From: Phyllobacterium chamaecytisi
GTDB taxonomy: Bacteria > Pseudomonadota > Alphaproteobacteria > Rhizobiales > Rhizobiaceae
Assembly: GCF_020164455.1 (NCBI RefSeq)
Contig: NZ_JAIQWW010000009.1
Coordinates: forward strand, 1-64,000
Reading direction: 5' to 3'
Length of the DNA: 64,000 nt
Shown: positions 33,812 to 42,992 of the stretch, piece after piece
Layout of the letters: each line of letters opens with the position of its first letter
Position numbering within the stretch: the stretch's first letter is position 1
The notes under the pieces: generated by a model
Database searches by the model: none
What the model saw: only the letters and a program-made list of their open reading frames with translations
Told to the model about the DNA's origin: nothing
Position numbers and translations under genes: made by a program

Positions 33812-34674
33812 CCTTGCCTCCTGCCTTCGAATGAGGCCTGCCAATGGCGACCAAGCACGCTCACGGAAATCACCGTCAACGTGATGGCGACGCCGGGCCA
33901 GACCCCAATCCACCAGGCGACACGCAGATAATTCCGGCCCTCTGCCAGCATGGCGCCCCATTCCGGGATGGGTGGTTGTGGGCCCATGCCCAGAAAACTC
34001 AGACCCGCAGCGCCGATGATGGCGGTGCCGAGGCCGATGGTGGCGAGAATCGGCACCTGTGCCATCGCATGAGGCAGGATATGGCGCAGCACGAGAACTG
34101 CCTTCGTAAGGCCGAACGTCTTTGCTTGCTCGACATAGCCCGACTCGGCGATTACGAAAGTCTGGGCGCGCACCACCCTTGCAAACCGTGGAATGGACGC
34201 GACGCCGAGCGCAAAAATCAAGTTGACGGTTCCCGGACCCGTGAAGGAAATCAGCACCAGCGCCAGCAGCAGGTCGGGAAAAGCGGAAACGACATCGAGA
34301 AACCGCGTGATCGCCTCGTCGATGACTCCGCGGGCGAGCCCGGCGAACAGGCCAAGAATCGAACCCACGACCGCCGCGATCACCACGGCGCTGACACCGA
34401 TCAGGATCGAATAGCGGGCGCCATGGACGACACGCGAAAAGACATCGCGGCCGAGTTGATCGGTGCCGAACCAATGCGCGGCGCCGGGAGGCAACTGAGC
34501 CTGCAAAGGGTCGGCTGCGATTGGATCGTAGGCGCTCAGGAACTGCGGCCAGGCCGTTCCGATCGCGACGGCCAGAAGGAAGGCTACAGCAGCCAGCAGG
34601 CCCGGACGGCGAAAGGCCATGAGAAGGAGATGCCGGATGCCCGACGCGCGTGAAACTGTCGGCGAGACACTCAT
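33808..34674 (-). CDS. Dipeptide-type ABC transporter permease (DppC family)
   Basis: Inner-membrane permease, 288 residues, the usual DppC length. An N-terminal span is followed by the family segment HWFGTDQLGRDVFSRVVHGA and the EAA-type loop ESGYVEQAKTFGLTKAVLVL with RHILPHAM. Ends with GMGPQPPIPEWGAMLAEGRN, another DppC hallmark. It starts 13 bases after the DppB-like gene and overlaps the ATPase gene by four bases. Partner of the DppB-like subunit. Confidence 0.9.
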   Translation of the reverse strand: MSVSPTVSRASGIRHLLLMAFRRPGLLAAVAFLLAVAIGTAWPQFLSAYDPIAADPLQAQLPPGAAHWFGTDQLGRDVFSRVVHGARYSILIGVSAVVIAAVVGSILGLFAGLARGVIDEAITRFLDVVSAFPDLLLALVLISFTGPGTVNLIFALGVASIPRFARVVRAQTFVIAESGYVEQAKTFGLTKAVLVLRHILPHAMAQVPILATIGLGTAIIGAAGLSFLGMGPQPPIPEWGAMLAEGRNYLRVAWWIGVWPGVAITLTVISVSVLGRHWQASFEGRRQG

Positions 34675-34687
34675 GTCAGCTTCCTTC

Positions 34688-35689
34688 TTATGTCCGCGCG
34701 CGCAGGCGCGGATCGATCAGAAGATAGAGAATGTCCACCAATGTGCTGAGCACGACGTAGATGAACGCCGAAAGGATCGCCACCGCCAGAACGACCGGCA
34801 AATCCTTGCCGAGCACGGCATCGACGGTGATCTTTCCAAGACCCGGCCGGCCAAAGACCTGTTCAGTAATGACGGCGCCGGACAATAGATTGCCGATCAG
34901 CCAGCCGGTCAGCGTCACGGCCGGGAGTGCCGCATGACGCAAGCCGTGACGCAGCCGCAGTGTCAATCCGTTAGCGCCCCAACTTCGAACGGTGAGCGCA
35001 AAAGGTTCTTCGAGCGCTCGCTCCAGCCCTTCGCGCAGGACCTGCCCGATGACGGCACCGAGCGAAAGTCCGAGAGACAGCGCAGGGAGAACGAGGGCCG
35101 AGAACGTTCTGTCTCCGGCCACCGGAAATAACTTCAGCGTGAAGGAAAAGATGAAAAGCAGGACGATGCCGAGCCAGAAAGACGGCGTCGAGACGAGCAC
35201 CAGTTCCATTGCGCCTGCGATACGCCTTGGCCAGCGCAGCCCGGCAGTGGCCACTGCGCTGATCACCGCAAAGACGACAGCGACAACTAGAGCCGCTGCC
35301 GTTAGCTTGAGTGTTGGCAATATCTGGGACAGGATCAGCGTCGCTACATCGGTTTGCAGAATATAAGAGCGGCCGAAATCTCCGTGCAGGACCCGCCAGA
35401 GATAGGAGAGATATTGCGAAAAAAGCGGCTCGTCGAGCCCCCATTCGGCGCGGATCGCCGCCTCGATCACCGGCGTGCGAAGCTGCTCTCCGATCAGCAG
35501 GCTGACAATGTCACCCGGCGCGACATGCAGGCTAATGAAGCTTAGCGTGATGGCGGCCCATAGCACCAGGATACCGGAACCGACGCGTCCGAGAACCTGC
35601 GAGAGCAAAGTGGCACGCATCAGCGAAAAATGCCGCGAGGCCGGGGAGACAGGCACCTGACGGAGCGCGGTTACATTCTCAACATCCAT
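34688..35689 (-). CDS. Dipeptide-type ABC transporter permease (DppB family)
   Basis: Inner-membrane permease, 333 residues. It shows the conserved N-terminal FISLHVAPGDIVSLLIGEQ, AAIRAEWGLDEPLFSQYLSY and the EAA region EEPFALTVRSWGANGLTLRL with HGLRHAALPAVTL. The C-terminal part GNLLSGAVITEQVFGRPGLG is typical of DppB. It is the first of the three core transporter genes and follows two tandem binding-protein genes. Together they form a complete import system within an operon that also carries three LLM enzymes and a GNAT. Confidence 0.9.
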   Translation of the reverse strand: MDVENVTALRQVPVSPASRHFSLMRATLLSQVLGRVGSGILVLWAAITLSFISLHVAPGDIVSLLIGEQLRTPVIEAAIRAEWGLDEPLFSQYLSYLWRVLHGDFGRSYILQTDVATLILSQILPTLKLTAAALVVAVVFAVISAVATAGLRWPRRIAGAMELVLVSTPSFWLGIVLLFIFSFTLKLFPVAGDRTFSALVLPALSLGLSLGAVIGQVLREGLERALEEPFALTVRSWGANGLTLRLRHGLRHAALPAVTLTGWLIGNLLSGAVITEQVFGRPGLGKITVDAVLGKDLPVVLAVAILSAFIYVVLSTLVDILYLLIDPRLRART

Positions 35690-35745
35690 TCTCTCTGTCT
35701 CCTCTATCCTTCCACACGCCAGGCGGAAGGGGCCGGTTCGGTCAG

Positions 35746-37371
35746 TTATTCGCTGCGCCAGATGTCGTACGCGCTTTCCGGCAGTTGCTTGAATGGCCGA
35801 AAATTGATGCCCTTGACGTAGGACGCGGCGGCGATCTGGTCTTCCGGCTCATAGAGCGGCAGCGCGTAAGCCTGATCGAGAATGGCGAAGCGCTGCAGCT
35901 TTGCGTATAGAGTGAAGCGCTCTTTGGTATCGAGCGTCGAGGCAGCGGCTTCTAGCCAGGCCAGGAGGTCCGGCGCGGCGGCGCGGCTGTAATTGATCGA
36001 TCCGCCCCGATCGATCGGCAGATAGTGATTTTCAATATCGATTGCATCTGTCGGCGTGTTGGAATTCGCGATGGAGCCGAACTGGCCGCTCTTGCGCCGG
36101 TCCGTGTAGGTGCCCGCGTCTACATAGGAGATTGTAAGATCGATGCCCGCGCTCTGCCGCGCTTGCGCTTGCACGGATTCCAGCAGCACGTTGCGTTGGT
36201 CGCGGACAGTTGCCTGCGCCTGAACTATCTCGACAGAAAGCCGCTTACCGTCCTTGACACGGAAACCTGCGGCATCGCGTCCGCTCCATCCCGCTTCATC
36301 GAGCAACTGGTTGGCCAGCTTCGGATCGTTACCATAGGTGCCTTCGATGCTCTTGTCGTAGAACTGGGAGTCGATCGGCGACGTGATGCCCCACGCCCTC
36401 GTGCGCTCGCCGCGATAGACGGATTTAAGCACTGCGTCGACATCAACAGCAGCAAGCAGCGCCTTGCGCACTTTGACATCTTGTGTCGGGCCGAAGGTGG
36501 TATTCAGAAACAGCGAATAGGGTGTCCCGGTATTCAGCGCGTTCTGATAGGTGAAATCAGGATTGTCCTTGAAGAGACCGGCGTCGTTGCCCGAGATGCC
36601 TTCGATCACATCAACCTGTCCCGAGCTCAATGCGCCTGTTCTGACCGAGGATTCCGGCAGAAACCGATATGTAATTTCATCCAGATAAGCGGGACCCTGA
36701 TGAGCTGCGGTCTTTGGTGCCCAGTTATAGGCTGGGTTTTTGACGAAATGGATGTCCTGACCCTTCACGTAGCGCTTCAAAATGAATGGACCTGTACCGG
36801 CGATTTCGGGGCCGCCCGATTTGAGCTGCCCGGAATTAAAAGCCTTGGGCGAGAGGATTTCGAGGCTTGCCGCGAAATCGAGAAATGGCGCATAGACCTC
36901 GCTGAGTTTAAGCTCAACGGTATGCGCATCCAGAGCCGTGGCGTCGGCCACCCGGGATACGGGCCCGGCGCTGGCACTACCGGAATAGGCGGCATCCTTG
37001 AGCCTGGTGAAATTGGTCACGATGGCAGCGGCATCGAGCTTCTCGCCATCGGTGAAAGTCACGCCGTCACGCAAAGTGAAGGTGTAAGTCGTTCCGTCAT
37101 CGGAGATCCGGTACTCATTCGCCAGCCACGGCACATAGCCGCCGTCCGCCGTGCGTGCGAGCAGAGATTCGTAAGTATTGCGCAGCAGCAGCTTGGTCTT
37201 GTCCTGTCCGTTGAGTTGCGGATTGAGCGTTGCCGGATCGGTTTCCACACCCCAGACCAGGGTCCCGCCCGCAATTGGAGTCGTGTCGGCAGCATGTGCG
37301 CCGGCTGCGAAAAGGGCGGCGGTGAATGCCGCGGCGAGCCCTAGAGAATATCGGCGGAAAAGCATGTTCAT
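35746..37371 (-). CDS. Dipeptide-type ABC transporter substrate-binding protein (SBP_bac_5), Sec-exported paralogue
   Basis: Periplasmic family-5 binding protein of 541 residues with a Sec signal ending near AAGAHAAD. Core hallmarks are GGTLVWGVETDPATLNPQLN, SDDGTTYTFTLRDGVTFTDG and PYSLFLNTTFGP. It is highly similar along its whole length to the protein encoded next to it (37436-39067), which indicates a tandem duplication. The C-terminus LPESAYDIWRSE is nearly shared too. The pair probably serve the one DppBC/ATPase importer with different ligand preferences. No obvious lipobox. Confidence 0.9.
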   Translation of the reverse strand: MNMLFRRYSLGLAAAFTAALFAAGAHAADTTPIAGGTLVWGVETDPATLNPQLNGQDKTKLLLRNTYESLLARTADGGYVPWLANEYRISDDGTTYTFTLRDGVTFTDGEKLDAAAIVTNFTRLKDAAYSGSASAGPVSRVADATALDAHTVELKLSEVYAPFLDFAASLEILSPKAFNSGQLKSGGPEIAGTGPFILKRYVKGQDIHFVKNPAYNWAPKTAAHQGPAYLDEITYRFLPESSVRTGALSSGQVDVIEGISGNDAGLFKDNPDFTYQNALNTGTPYSLFLNTTFGPTQDVKVRKALLAAVDVDAVLKSVYRGERTRAWGITSPIDSQFYDKSIEGTYGNDPKLANQLLDEAGWSGRDAAGFRVKDGKRLSVEIVQAQATVRDQRNVLLESVQAQARQSAGIDLTISYVDAGTYTDRRKSGQFGSIANSNTPTDAIDIENHYLPIDRGGSINYSRAAAPDLLAWLEAAASTLDTKERFTLYAKLQRFAILDQAYALPLYEPEDQIAAASYVKGINFRPFKQLPESAYDIWRSE

Positions 37372-37435
37372 AATTAACCCCCATGATTACTGATGTTGAA
37401 TTGATGGCCAGCCCAGGAAACGGCGCATCTGCCGG

Positions 37436-39067
37436 TTATCGCTCCACCCAAATGTTGTAGGCATTTTCCGGCAGATGTTTGAACGGGCGGAACCTCACCC
37501 CATGTACGTTTGCCGCAGCTGCGACCTGGTCTTCCGGCACATAGAGCGGCAGGCCATAGGCCTGCTCAAGAATGGCAAAGCGCTGAAGGTTGCTGTAGAT
37601 GTCGAAGCGCTCCTTGTGATCCAAAGTAGACGCTGCGCCCCTCAGCCACGCCAGCACCTCGGGAGCTTCCGTCCGGCTGTAGTTGATCGACCCCCCCAAA
37701 TCCCTTGGCAGATAGTGAAAGTAGATCGTTACCGCGTTTTCCTGGGTGGTGGTCGAATTGGGAATGGCGCCATATTGACCGCTCTTCTGGCGATCGGCAT
37801 AGGTTCCCGCATCAACATAATTCAGAGCGAGATCGATGCCGGCGTTCTGCCTTGCCTGTGCTTGCAACGCTTGAAGGAGCACGTCACGCTGGTCGCGCAA
37901 GGTGGCCTGAGATTGCACGATCTCTATAGATAACCGTTGACCATCTTTGCTCCGCAAGCCGTCGGCATCTCGCGCTGTCCAGCCAGCTTCGTCCAATAAA
38001 CGGTTGGCAAGCTTCGCATCGAAACCATAGCTTCCTTCGATGCTCTTATCGTAGAAATCCGTGTCTGCCGGTGTCAGAACTCCCCAGGCACGCGTGCGTT
38101 CGCCGCGGTAGACGGATTCAATCACCCTGGCGACATCGATTGCAGCCAGAACCGCCTTGCGAACCTTCACATCTACGGTCGGACCGTGCGTGACATTGAG
38201 ATAAAGCGTGTAAGGCGTGCCAGTGTTGATGGCACTTTGGTAGGTGAAGTCCGGATTTTCCTTAAAAAGAGCCGCATCATTACCGGAAATGCCTTCGATC
38301 ACGTCAACCTGACCCGAAGTCAACGCACCGGTACGAACGGCGGATTCCGGCAGGAAGCGATAGGTGATCTCATCAAGATAGGCCGGGCCCTGGTGGCCTG
38401 CATTTGGGGGTGCCCAGTTGTAGGCCGGGTTCTTGACGAAGCGAATTTCCTGTCCCTTTACGTACCGCTCGAGGATGAACGGCCCTGTACCCGCGATTTC
38501 TGAGCCTCCCGATTTCAACTGTTGCGAGGCGAAGGCTTTTGGCGAAATGATCTCGATACCAGCCGCGCCATCCAGGAACGGCGAATAGATGGTGTCGAGC
38601 TTGAGAACGACAGTGCGCGGATCGGGTGCCAGAGCCTCAACTACATGGGACACGTGCCCAGCACTGATGCTGCCGGAATAGGTCGCCTCCTTGAGTTTCC
38701 TGAAGTTCAGGGCGACTGCAGCGGCATCGAGCTTTTCGCCGTCGCTGAACGCTACTCCATCGCGCAGCGTGAAAGTATAAGTCTTCCCCTCGTCGGATAT
38801 CGTGTAATCGGTCGCAAGCCAGGGCACATATCCGCCATCTGCGGTTCGCGCGAGCAGGGATTCATAGACGTTACGCAGGATGAGCTTGGCCTTTGCCTGC
38901 CCATTCAAATGAGGATTGAGCGTGCTCGGCTCCGTCTCCACACCCCAAGCCAGCGACCCTCCCGAGACGGGCGATAGACTGTCCTGCGCGCGTGCGCTTC
39001 GCACACCGATGACGGCGGATATTGCCAGGACACTCGCACCGCCGATAAAGCCTCTTCTGGTCACCAC
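37436..39067 (-). CDS. Dipeptide-type ABC transporter substrate-binding protein (SBP_bac_5), Tat-like signal paralogue
   Basis: A 543-residue paralogue of 35746-37371, sharing GGSLAWGVETEPSTLNPHLN, YEGKTYTFTLRDGVAFSDG-like core and LPENAYNIWVER. Its N-terminus differs in kind: TRRGFIGGASVLAISAVIGV has twin arginines and a mild hydrophobic stretch, as in Tat signals, ending near SARAQ, whereas its sister has an ordinary Sec signal. The start is a GTG at 39067 with GGAG eight bases upstream. If the Tat reading is right, this copy is exported folded, possibly with a bound ligand or cofactor. That is inference. Confidence 0.88.
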   Translation of the reverse strand: MVTRRGFIGGASVLAISAVIGVRSARAQDSLSPVSGGSLAWGVETEPSTLNPHLNGQAKAKLILRNVYESLLARTADGGYVPWLATDYTISDEGKTYTFTLRDGVAFSDGEKLDAAAVALNFRKLKEATYSGSISAGHVSHVVEALAPDPRTVVLKLDTIYSPFLDGAAGIEIISPKAFASQQLKSGGSEIAGTGPFILERYVKGQEIRFVKNPAYNWAPPNAGHQGPAYLDEITYRFLPESAVRTGALTSGQVDVIEGISGNDAALFKENPDFTYQSAINTGTPYTLYLNVTHGPTVDVKVRKAVLAAIDVARVIESVYRGERTRAWGVLTPADTDFYDKSIEGSYGFDAKLANRLLDEAGWTARDADGLRSKDGQRLSIEIVQSQATLRDQRDVLLQALQAQARQNAGIDLALNYVDAGTYADRQKSGQYGAIPNSTTTQENAVTIYFHYLPRDLGGSINYSRTEAPEVLAWLRGAASTLDHKERFDIYSNLQRFAILEQAYGLPLYVPEDQVAAAANVHGVRFRPFKHLPENAYNIWVER

Positions 39068-39143
39068 TTCCCAGTCTCCTGAATCTCATGATCGGCCTGA
39101 TGGGCAGTCTTCTGGCGGGAGGATGTTTGGGGGACTGGCCTCA

Positions 39144-39701
39144 TCATTGCGCTTGCGCCAGATGAGGCTCGAAGCGCTGGTATTCAGCCACTTCAAGCGT
39201 TTCGTAAATGCGCGGATTGAGGATCTTTCGGAGCAGGACCATCTCATCGCCGTCCTTGTTGCGCTTGTAGAAACCCTCATATCCCCGGCGCTCGTAGATA
39301 CCCATCAGCCAGGGATGACGTGTCGCGGTCGCCAGATAAACGGCGGGAGCCTTGATCTGATCGCGCAAGAAATTCATTTCAACATGATCGAGCAGAGCAC
39401 TGCCAATCGATTGCCGCTTGAGTTCGGGCGCAACTGCGAACCAATGGAGGAACGGATAGCTTGGCAGATGGTTTTCACCCATCGGCCAGGGAAAGCGTAC
39501 GGAGACAGTGGCTATGATGATTGCATCTCGCTCGACCACGAAGGTCGTGTGCCGGTCGATTTTCTCGCGAACCAGATCGACACTGGCCGTGATCGCGGTG
39601 AAGCGGATGTTCATCTCGCGTAGCGGCTGATATGCCGCTTGCAATAGCCTGTGCAGGTCCGGGGCATCTGCGGCCGTCGCGATACGAATGGAACCACTCA
39701 T
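39144..39701 (-). CDS. GNAT-family N-acetyltransferase
   Basis: A 185-residue acetyltransferase with IRIATAADAPDLHRLLQAAY at the N-terminus, the acetyl-CoA-binding PELKRQSIGSALLDHVEMNF and TATRHPWLMGIYERRGYEGF. It lies between an MsnO8-type LLM gene and the tandem binding-protein genes, in the same place in its operon logic as the GNAT at 22963-23508. Here no M20 deacylase accompanies it. N-acetylation of an imported amine or amino acid before oxidation is the likely role, inferred from context. Confidence 0.82.
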   Translation of the reverse strand: MSGSIRIATAADAPDLHRLLQAAYQPLREMNIRFTAITASVDLVREKIDRHTTFVVERDAIIIATVSVRFPWPMGENHLPSYPFLHWFAVAPELKRQSIGSALLDHVEMNFLRDQIKAPAVYLATATRHPWLMGIYERRGYEGFYKRNKDGDEMVLLRKILNPRIYETLEVAEYQRFEPHLAQAQ

Positions 39702-39806
39702 TAAGACCAGTCTCCGTCATTGTAGTGGGGCGCTTTACAATCAGGCAGCGAGAGCGTTGGGTGTCGAAGGCCGCTGACATGAATATTCTTCGTTGTTTCA
39801 GTCATG

Positions 39807-40802
39807 TCAGGCCGCGAGGGAGAAATGCGCATTAGCCAGAAGCTCGATCGACGCGAGGCGCGCGTTTCTCTCTGTAGCGGGGCAATCAAGGATAAATTCG
39901 CTAATGCCGTAACGACGGTGCAGGCGATGCAATTCCTGTTGAACCCGCGCGGACGTCCCGCGCAGAACGCCAGGCATGCGTTCCTCTATACGGTATTCGG
40001 AAAGCCCCGCTTGCCGGACATATTCCTCCGCCTGTTCAAGGCTGCCGACGGTAACACCCTGCCCGTGTTCAACACTCACTTTGAATCGCCGTAAGTCACC
40101 AGCAAGGCGTTCCGCTTGCGCGTGCGTCTCTGCGACGATCACGCCAATCGCGAGGAGCGGTACATTTCCACCGCTCGCATCGTGGTAGGCTGTAAAGACC
40201 TGATCCAGAAGAGCCTCGTCGCCGTTGAGATGGCTGGCATAGACGAAGTCCCAACCGTAAGCAGCGGCAAGCTGGGCGCTTTCGACACTGGCGCCCAGCA
40301 AAAAGCGTTGCACCGGGATCGCCGGAATAGGGTTGGCCTTCAGTGCGATCTCCGGACCGGATTTTACAGAGAGGAAGCCGTCGAGTTCCGCGAGCTGCTG
40401 GCCAAATCCCGGCTTACGGATTGGGTCACAGGCGCCCTGCAAGGCATGCGTTGACAACGGAAGACCGCCTGGTGCCTTTCCAACGCCAAGGTCAACGCGG
40501 CCCGGTGCCAAGGTTGCAAGAAGGTTGAAATTTTCAGCAACCTTATAGGCGCTGTAATGCTGCAGCATAACGCCCCCAGACCCTATGCGAATGCGCGACG
40601 TGTGAGCTAAAAGATGGGCGATCAACACCTCTGGTGATGAGCTTGCCAACCTGTCATTGTTATGATGTTCCGCGACCCAGAAACGATGAAAGCCCCACCG
40701 TTCGCTTTTTTGCACAAGCGTAACCGTGCGGTCCAAAGCTGCGGCAGCGGTCTCATTCTCGTCGATTGGGCTCTTGTCGAGCAAGCTCAGTGCGTAGGTC
40801 AT
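39807..40802 (-). CDS. MsnO8-type LLM flavin-dependent oxidoreductase, second copy
   Basis: A 331-residue paralogue of 26084-27088. It opens with [20 protein letters not shown] and shares [40 protein letters not shown] and [13 protein letters not shown] chose the ATG at 40802, where the conserved MTYALS begins; a GTG at 40823 would add seven residues. It appears to be the first gene of the 29.3-40.8 kb operon (LLM, GNAT, two binding proteins, DppB, DppC, ATPase, two LLM). Confidence 0.86.
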   Translation of the reverse strand: MTYALSLLDKSPIDENETAAAALDRTVTLVQKSERWGFHRFWVAEHHNNDRLASSSPEVLIAHLLAHTSRIRIGSGGVMLQHYSAYKVAENFNLLATLAPGRVDLGVGKAPGGLPLSTHALQGACDPIRKPGFGQQLAELDGFLSVKSGPEIALKANPIPAIPVQRFLLGASVESAQLAAAYGWDFVYASHLNGDEALLDQVFTAYHDASGGNVPLLAIGVIVAETHAQAERLAGDLRRFKVSVEHGQGVTVGSLEQAEEYVRQAGLSEYRIEERMPGVLRGTSARVQQELHRLHRRYGISEFILDCPATERNARLASIELLANAHFSLAA

Positions 40803-41074
40803 AGGTTTTCCCAAAGTCAGCACCCTCTAGGGGCCGACCTGCATCCGATACAAAATCCGTGGATTTACATAGGTATGGATTACTAAAATCCCTGCAGGAG
40901 AAGAAAAGTGTTTTTTCGTTTGTCCAGACGTTCAACGACAGCCCCCGGGGCTTTGACGATTTTGTAGACAACGTAATTCCCTATCTTTTATGTGGGGCTC
41001 GAAGACGGAACGATGTGCTTGGCGAGATTAATGATGCCTTCGGAAGGGTTCGCAGCAGTATATCTGGATCTTTC

Positions 41075-41320
41075 TCAATCTGTGTGGTGACTGGATGCGT
41101 GGAGCGGCTGCATTCTTGCACGTAGAAGTTCAGTACTTGCGCGACCGTACATTGCACGTTTGAGGGTCTTCAACCTGTTGACCTGCCCGCCAGTCTGGCC
41201 GTTGCTCCAAGGGTGCTCAACTGCATTCCTGACGCATCGAGATCTCGGTTCAGCGTTCGGACGAAGCGCTGCATGGCATCGATGCCCGTCTCGAATGCAT
41301 CGCGGTCGGTCAGTCGTCAA
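41075..41320 (-). pseudogene. ISL3-family transposase C-terminal remnant
   Basis: On the minus strand the translation contains NAVEHPWSNGQTGGQVNRLK followed by TLKRAMYGRASTELLRARMQ. This is the C-terminal signature of ISL3-type transposases (WSSGQTEGQ...LK..KRQMYGRA). The preceding DDE core is absent, and the other strand carries a different IS fragment in the adjacent bases. It is a dead fragment in a mosaic of insertions. Confidence 0.6.
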
Positions 41321-41517
41321 TGCACTTTGTACCGCCGAAGTCCGCGGATCAATTGGCGGTGCAAGCGGTCCATCGCATTCGCCAGCGTTTGATCGCCGAC
41401 CGGGTCAGGCTCGTCAATCAGATCCGCGGTCTTCTTTGCGAGCATGGGATTGTCATTGCCCGGGAACATCTCGCAGTTGCGACGCGGTCTTGCTGGTATT
41501 GTCTGGGACAGCGATGA
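41295..41517 (+). pseudogene. IS110-family transposase remnant
   Basis: The plus-strand translation reads FVPPKSADQLAVQAVHRIRQ followed by RLIADRVRLVNQIRGLLCEH and GIVIARE. This matches the middle of IS110-type transposases (VPVKS..QQ......R..L...R..L.NQIRG.L.E.GI). Neither the RuvC-like N-terminal catalytic part nor the C-terminal serine domain is present. Only about 70 codons survive, next to the ISL3 fragment. Confidence 0.6.
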
Positions 41518-41560
41518 CGGCCTCGGCTGCTCTCATAAATTCGACCATTGCGCCCTCCCC

Positions 41561-41851
41561 TCACAAGCCCGCCTCTTTTTGGTGGCGAAAGGCCAACATA
41601 GCGACCGTCTCGCCGTCAACGCGGTACAGGGCGACGTAGCCGCTGTTTCCGAAGTGGATCAACCATTCCCGAAATTCTGGGTCCATCTCCTCTACAGGGC
41701 GACCGAGGTGCGGTTGATGGGCCAGAACCTTGACGCCCGAGCGGATGGCGTTTATGGCGCGCTGCGCTGCGTCGGCATCCTTCGGTGCAAGAAGTCGGTA
41801 GAGCCGTTGAACGTCAGCCAGTGCCGGCGGCGTCCAAATCAGACGTGACAC
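41561..41851 (-). CDS. ParE/RelE-family toxin
   Basis: A 96-residue toxin of the RelE/ParE superfamily: MSRLIWTPPALADVQRLYRL, then AINAIRSGVKVLAHQPHLGR and a C-terminal GYVALYRVDGETVAMLAFRH, the fold's last strands. The translation start is a GTG at 41851 that lies inside the end of the antitoxin gene (13-base overlap), so the two are coupled. ParE-type toxins poison DNA gyrase, while RelE types cut mRNA; by sequence this fits ParE better, but I cannot prove the target. It probably stabilises a plasmid or island. Confidence 0.83.
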   Translation of the reverse strand: MSRLIWTPPALADVQRLYRLLAPKDADAAQRAINAIRSGVKVLAHQPHLGRPVEEMDPEFREWLIHFGNSGYVALYRVDGETVAMLAFRHQKEAGL

Positions 41852-42117
41852 TTAGGCAGCTCCGCATCCTCGCCAGCTTCGAGTTTCGCCAGCCAGGCGT
41901 CGGCTTCCTCAAGCGTCAGATGCAGGCCCGACTGCTGATAGCCTTCCCAAGCGCGTAGTGCATCCTGTTTGAACGCCTCCCGTTTTTCCTCGCGCTCGAT
42001 GTACTGCGCGATGGCCTCCCGCATAATCCAGTGCGAGGTACGCCGGCGCGCGTCGGCTAGGTCCTGCACTCGCCTTTTCAGCTCGTCATCGAGCTTGATG
42101 GATGTTGCCGTTGCCAT
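41839..42117 (-). CDS. Ribbon-helix-helix antitoxin (ParD/CopG-like)
   Basis: A 92-residue antitoxin with an N-terminal ribbon-helix-helix ATATSIKLDDELKRRVQDLA and RTSHWIMREAIAQYIEREE, followed by a toxin-binding tail ending in ALRAWEGYQQSGLHLTLEEA and DAWLAKLEAG. Its end overlaps the toxin start by 13 bases. It should neutralise the toxin and repress the pair by binding upstream, where two short palindromes lie at 42138-42155. Confidence 0.85.
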   Translation of the reverse strand: MATATSIKLDDELKRRVQDLADARRRTSHWIMREAIAQYIEREEKREAFKQDALRAWEGYQQSGLHLTLEEADAWLAKLEAGEDAELPKCHV

Positions 42118-42137
42118 GTTGCGGTCTTCGTAGCAAA

Positions 42138-42155
42138 AGGTAATACCTAGCGCTA
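42138..42155 (-). promoter_or_regulatory. Candidate operator of the ParDE-like pair
   Basis: Two adjoining palindromes, AGGTAATACCT (42138-42148) and TAGCGCTA (42148-42155), lie about 20-40 bases ahead of the antitoxin ATG at 42117. Ribbon-helix-helix antitoxins bind such sites to autoregulate. Inferred from position and symmetry only. Confidence 0.35.
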
Positions 42156-42599
42156 CTTTATTCCTTCCTTATCCTGTTGTCCATGCGCACTACACTCTAC
42201 CCTGCCTTTCTACATTTTTCTCCAATAGCAGTGGCCAAATTAGGCTATTTTTAGCCATTGCGTCGTGCCAGCACCTCAGAACGTAATGCTGCTGCAATTC
42301 GCAGCACCGAAGTCGATTTCAAAATTTCAGGTAAAGGTGGTGGCTATGCGACTGTCCTCCATCTTGGTATGCGCACTATTGCTCGGTGTGCGCAAAATGC
42401 TTCAGCGGTGATGAGGCAACCGTCGGCGAGCGATGAGCGCTACCTCTCAATTCAACACCGATATGATCCTGCACGGACGGGCGTTTCAGCGACGGGCCAC
42501 CCGCGAACCTGTCGCGAAATCATGGATCGGCTGAGATCAGGATACTGATTTGCCGCTGATTTCAATCGAGCTTCCACAAACGGACAACATGAAGAGATT

Positions 42600-42992
42600 T
42601 TTTGCCCATCACTCTTGGCGCTTTGTCTTTTTCTCGGGCTTCCCCGGAGTCTAATTTCGCGTTCTTGAGCAATCATCCGATGATTGCATTTTCGGGCAGC
42701 TATGGGGTCGAGGTGTTTTTGCTGTTCCTTTTCGAACGCTACATCCCCTATGAGAGGCCGGCTTTTGCCGGACAGTGAGACGACCAGTGATATCGCCCAC
42801 ACGATTCGGACTACGGGGCTTGTCCAAGTTATCGCTCAGATCGCGGCAGTATTCCCGATGCTTGTGGCCACCGTGCTGAAGCCGGACGCGAACCTCAAAG
42901 TGGAAATTCTGGCCGACATCATAGCCGATGTTTTTCAGGTGACGATGGCACTCGTGCTTGCAGAGTTCGCAAAAAATTCCAACGCTCCTTAA
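42600..42992 (+). pseudogene. Sterol-desaturase/fatty-acid-hydroxylase-like gene remnant
   Basis: Two plus-strand frames join into one membrane-protein-like sequence. The first ends ...YGVEVFLLFLFERYIPYERP and stops at a TGA near 42778; the second continues as SETTSDIAHTIRTTGLVQVI, then FPMLVATVLKP and ALVLAEF. The order FER-x-x-P followed by D-x-A-H-T and a hydrophobic stretch resembles the N-terminal third of sterol-desaturase-family proteins. The histidine motifs that bind iron should follow but are missing. So the gene is frameshifted and truncated. Family assignment is tentative. Confidence 0.4.

Noticed and set aside
33812-34474. N-terminal extension of the double ATPase in one long minus-strand frame
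   Set aside because: It lies over the DppC-like permease in another frame, is rich in Arg and Gly as in shadow frames, and a strong ribosome site precedes the ATG at 33811.
36025-37344. 439-codon plus-strand open frame opposite the binding-protein gene
   Set aside because: Antisense shadow of a clear SBP_bac_5 gene; no family pattern and no ribosome site.
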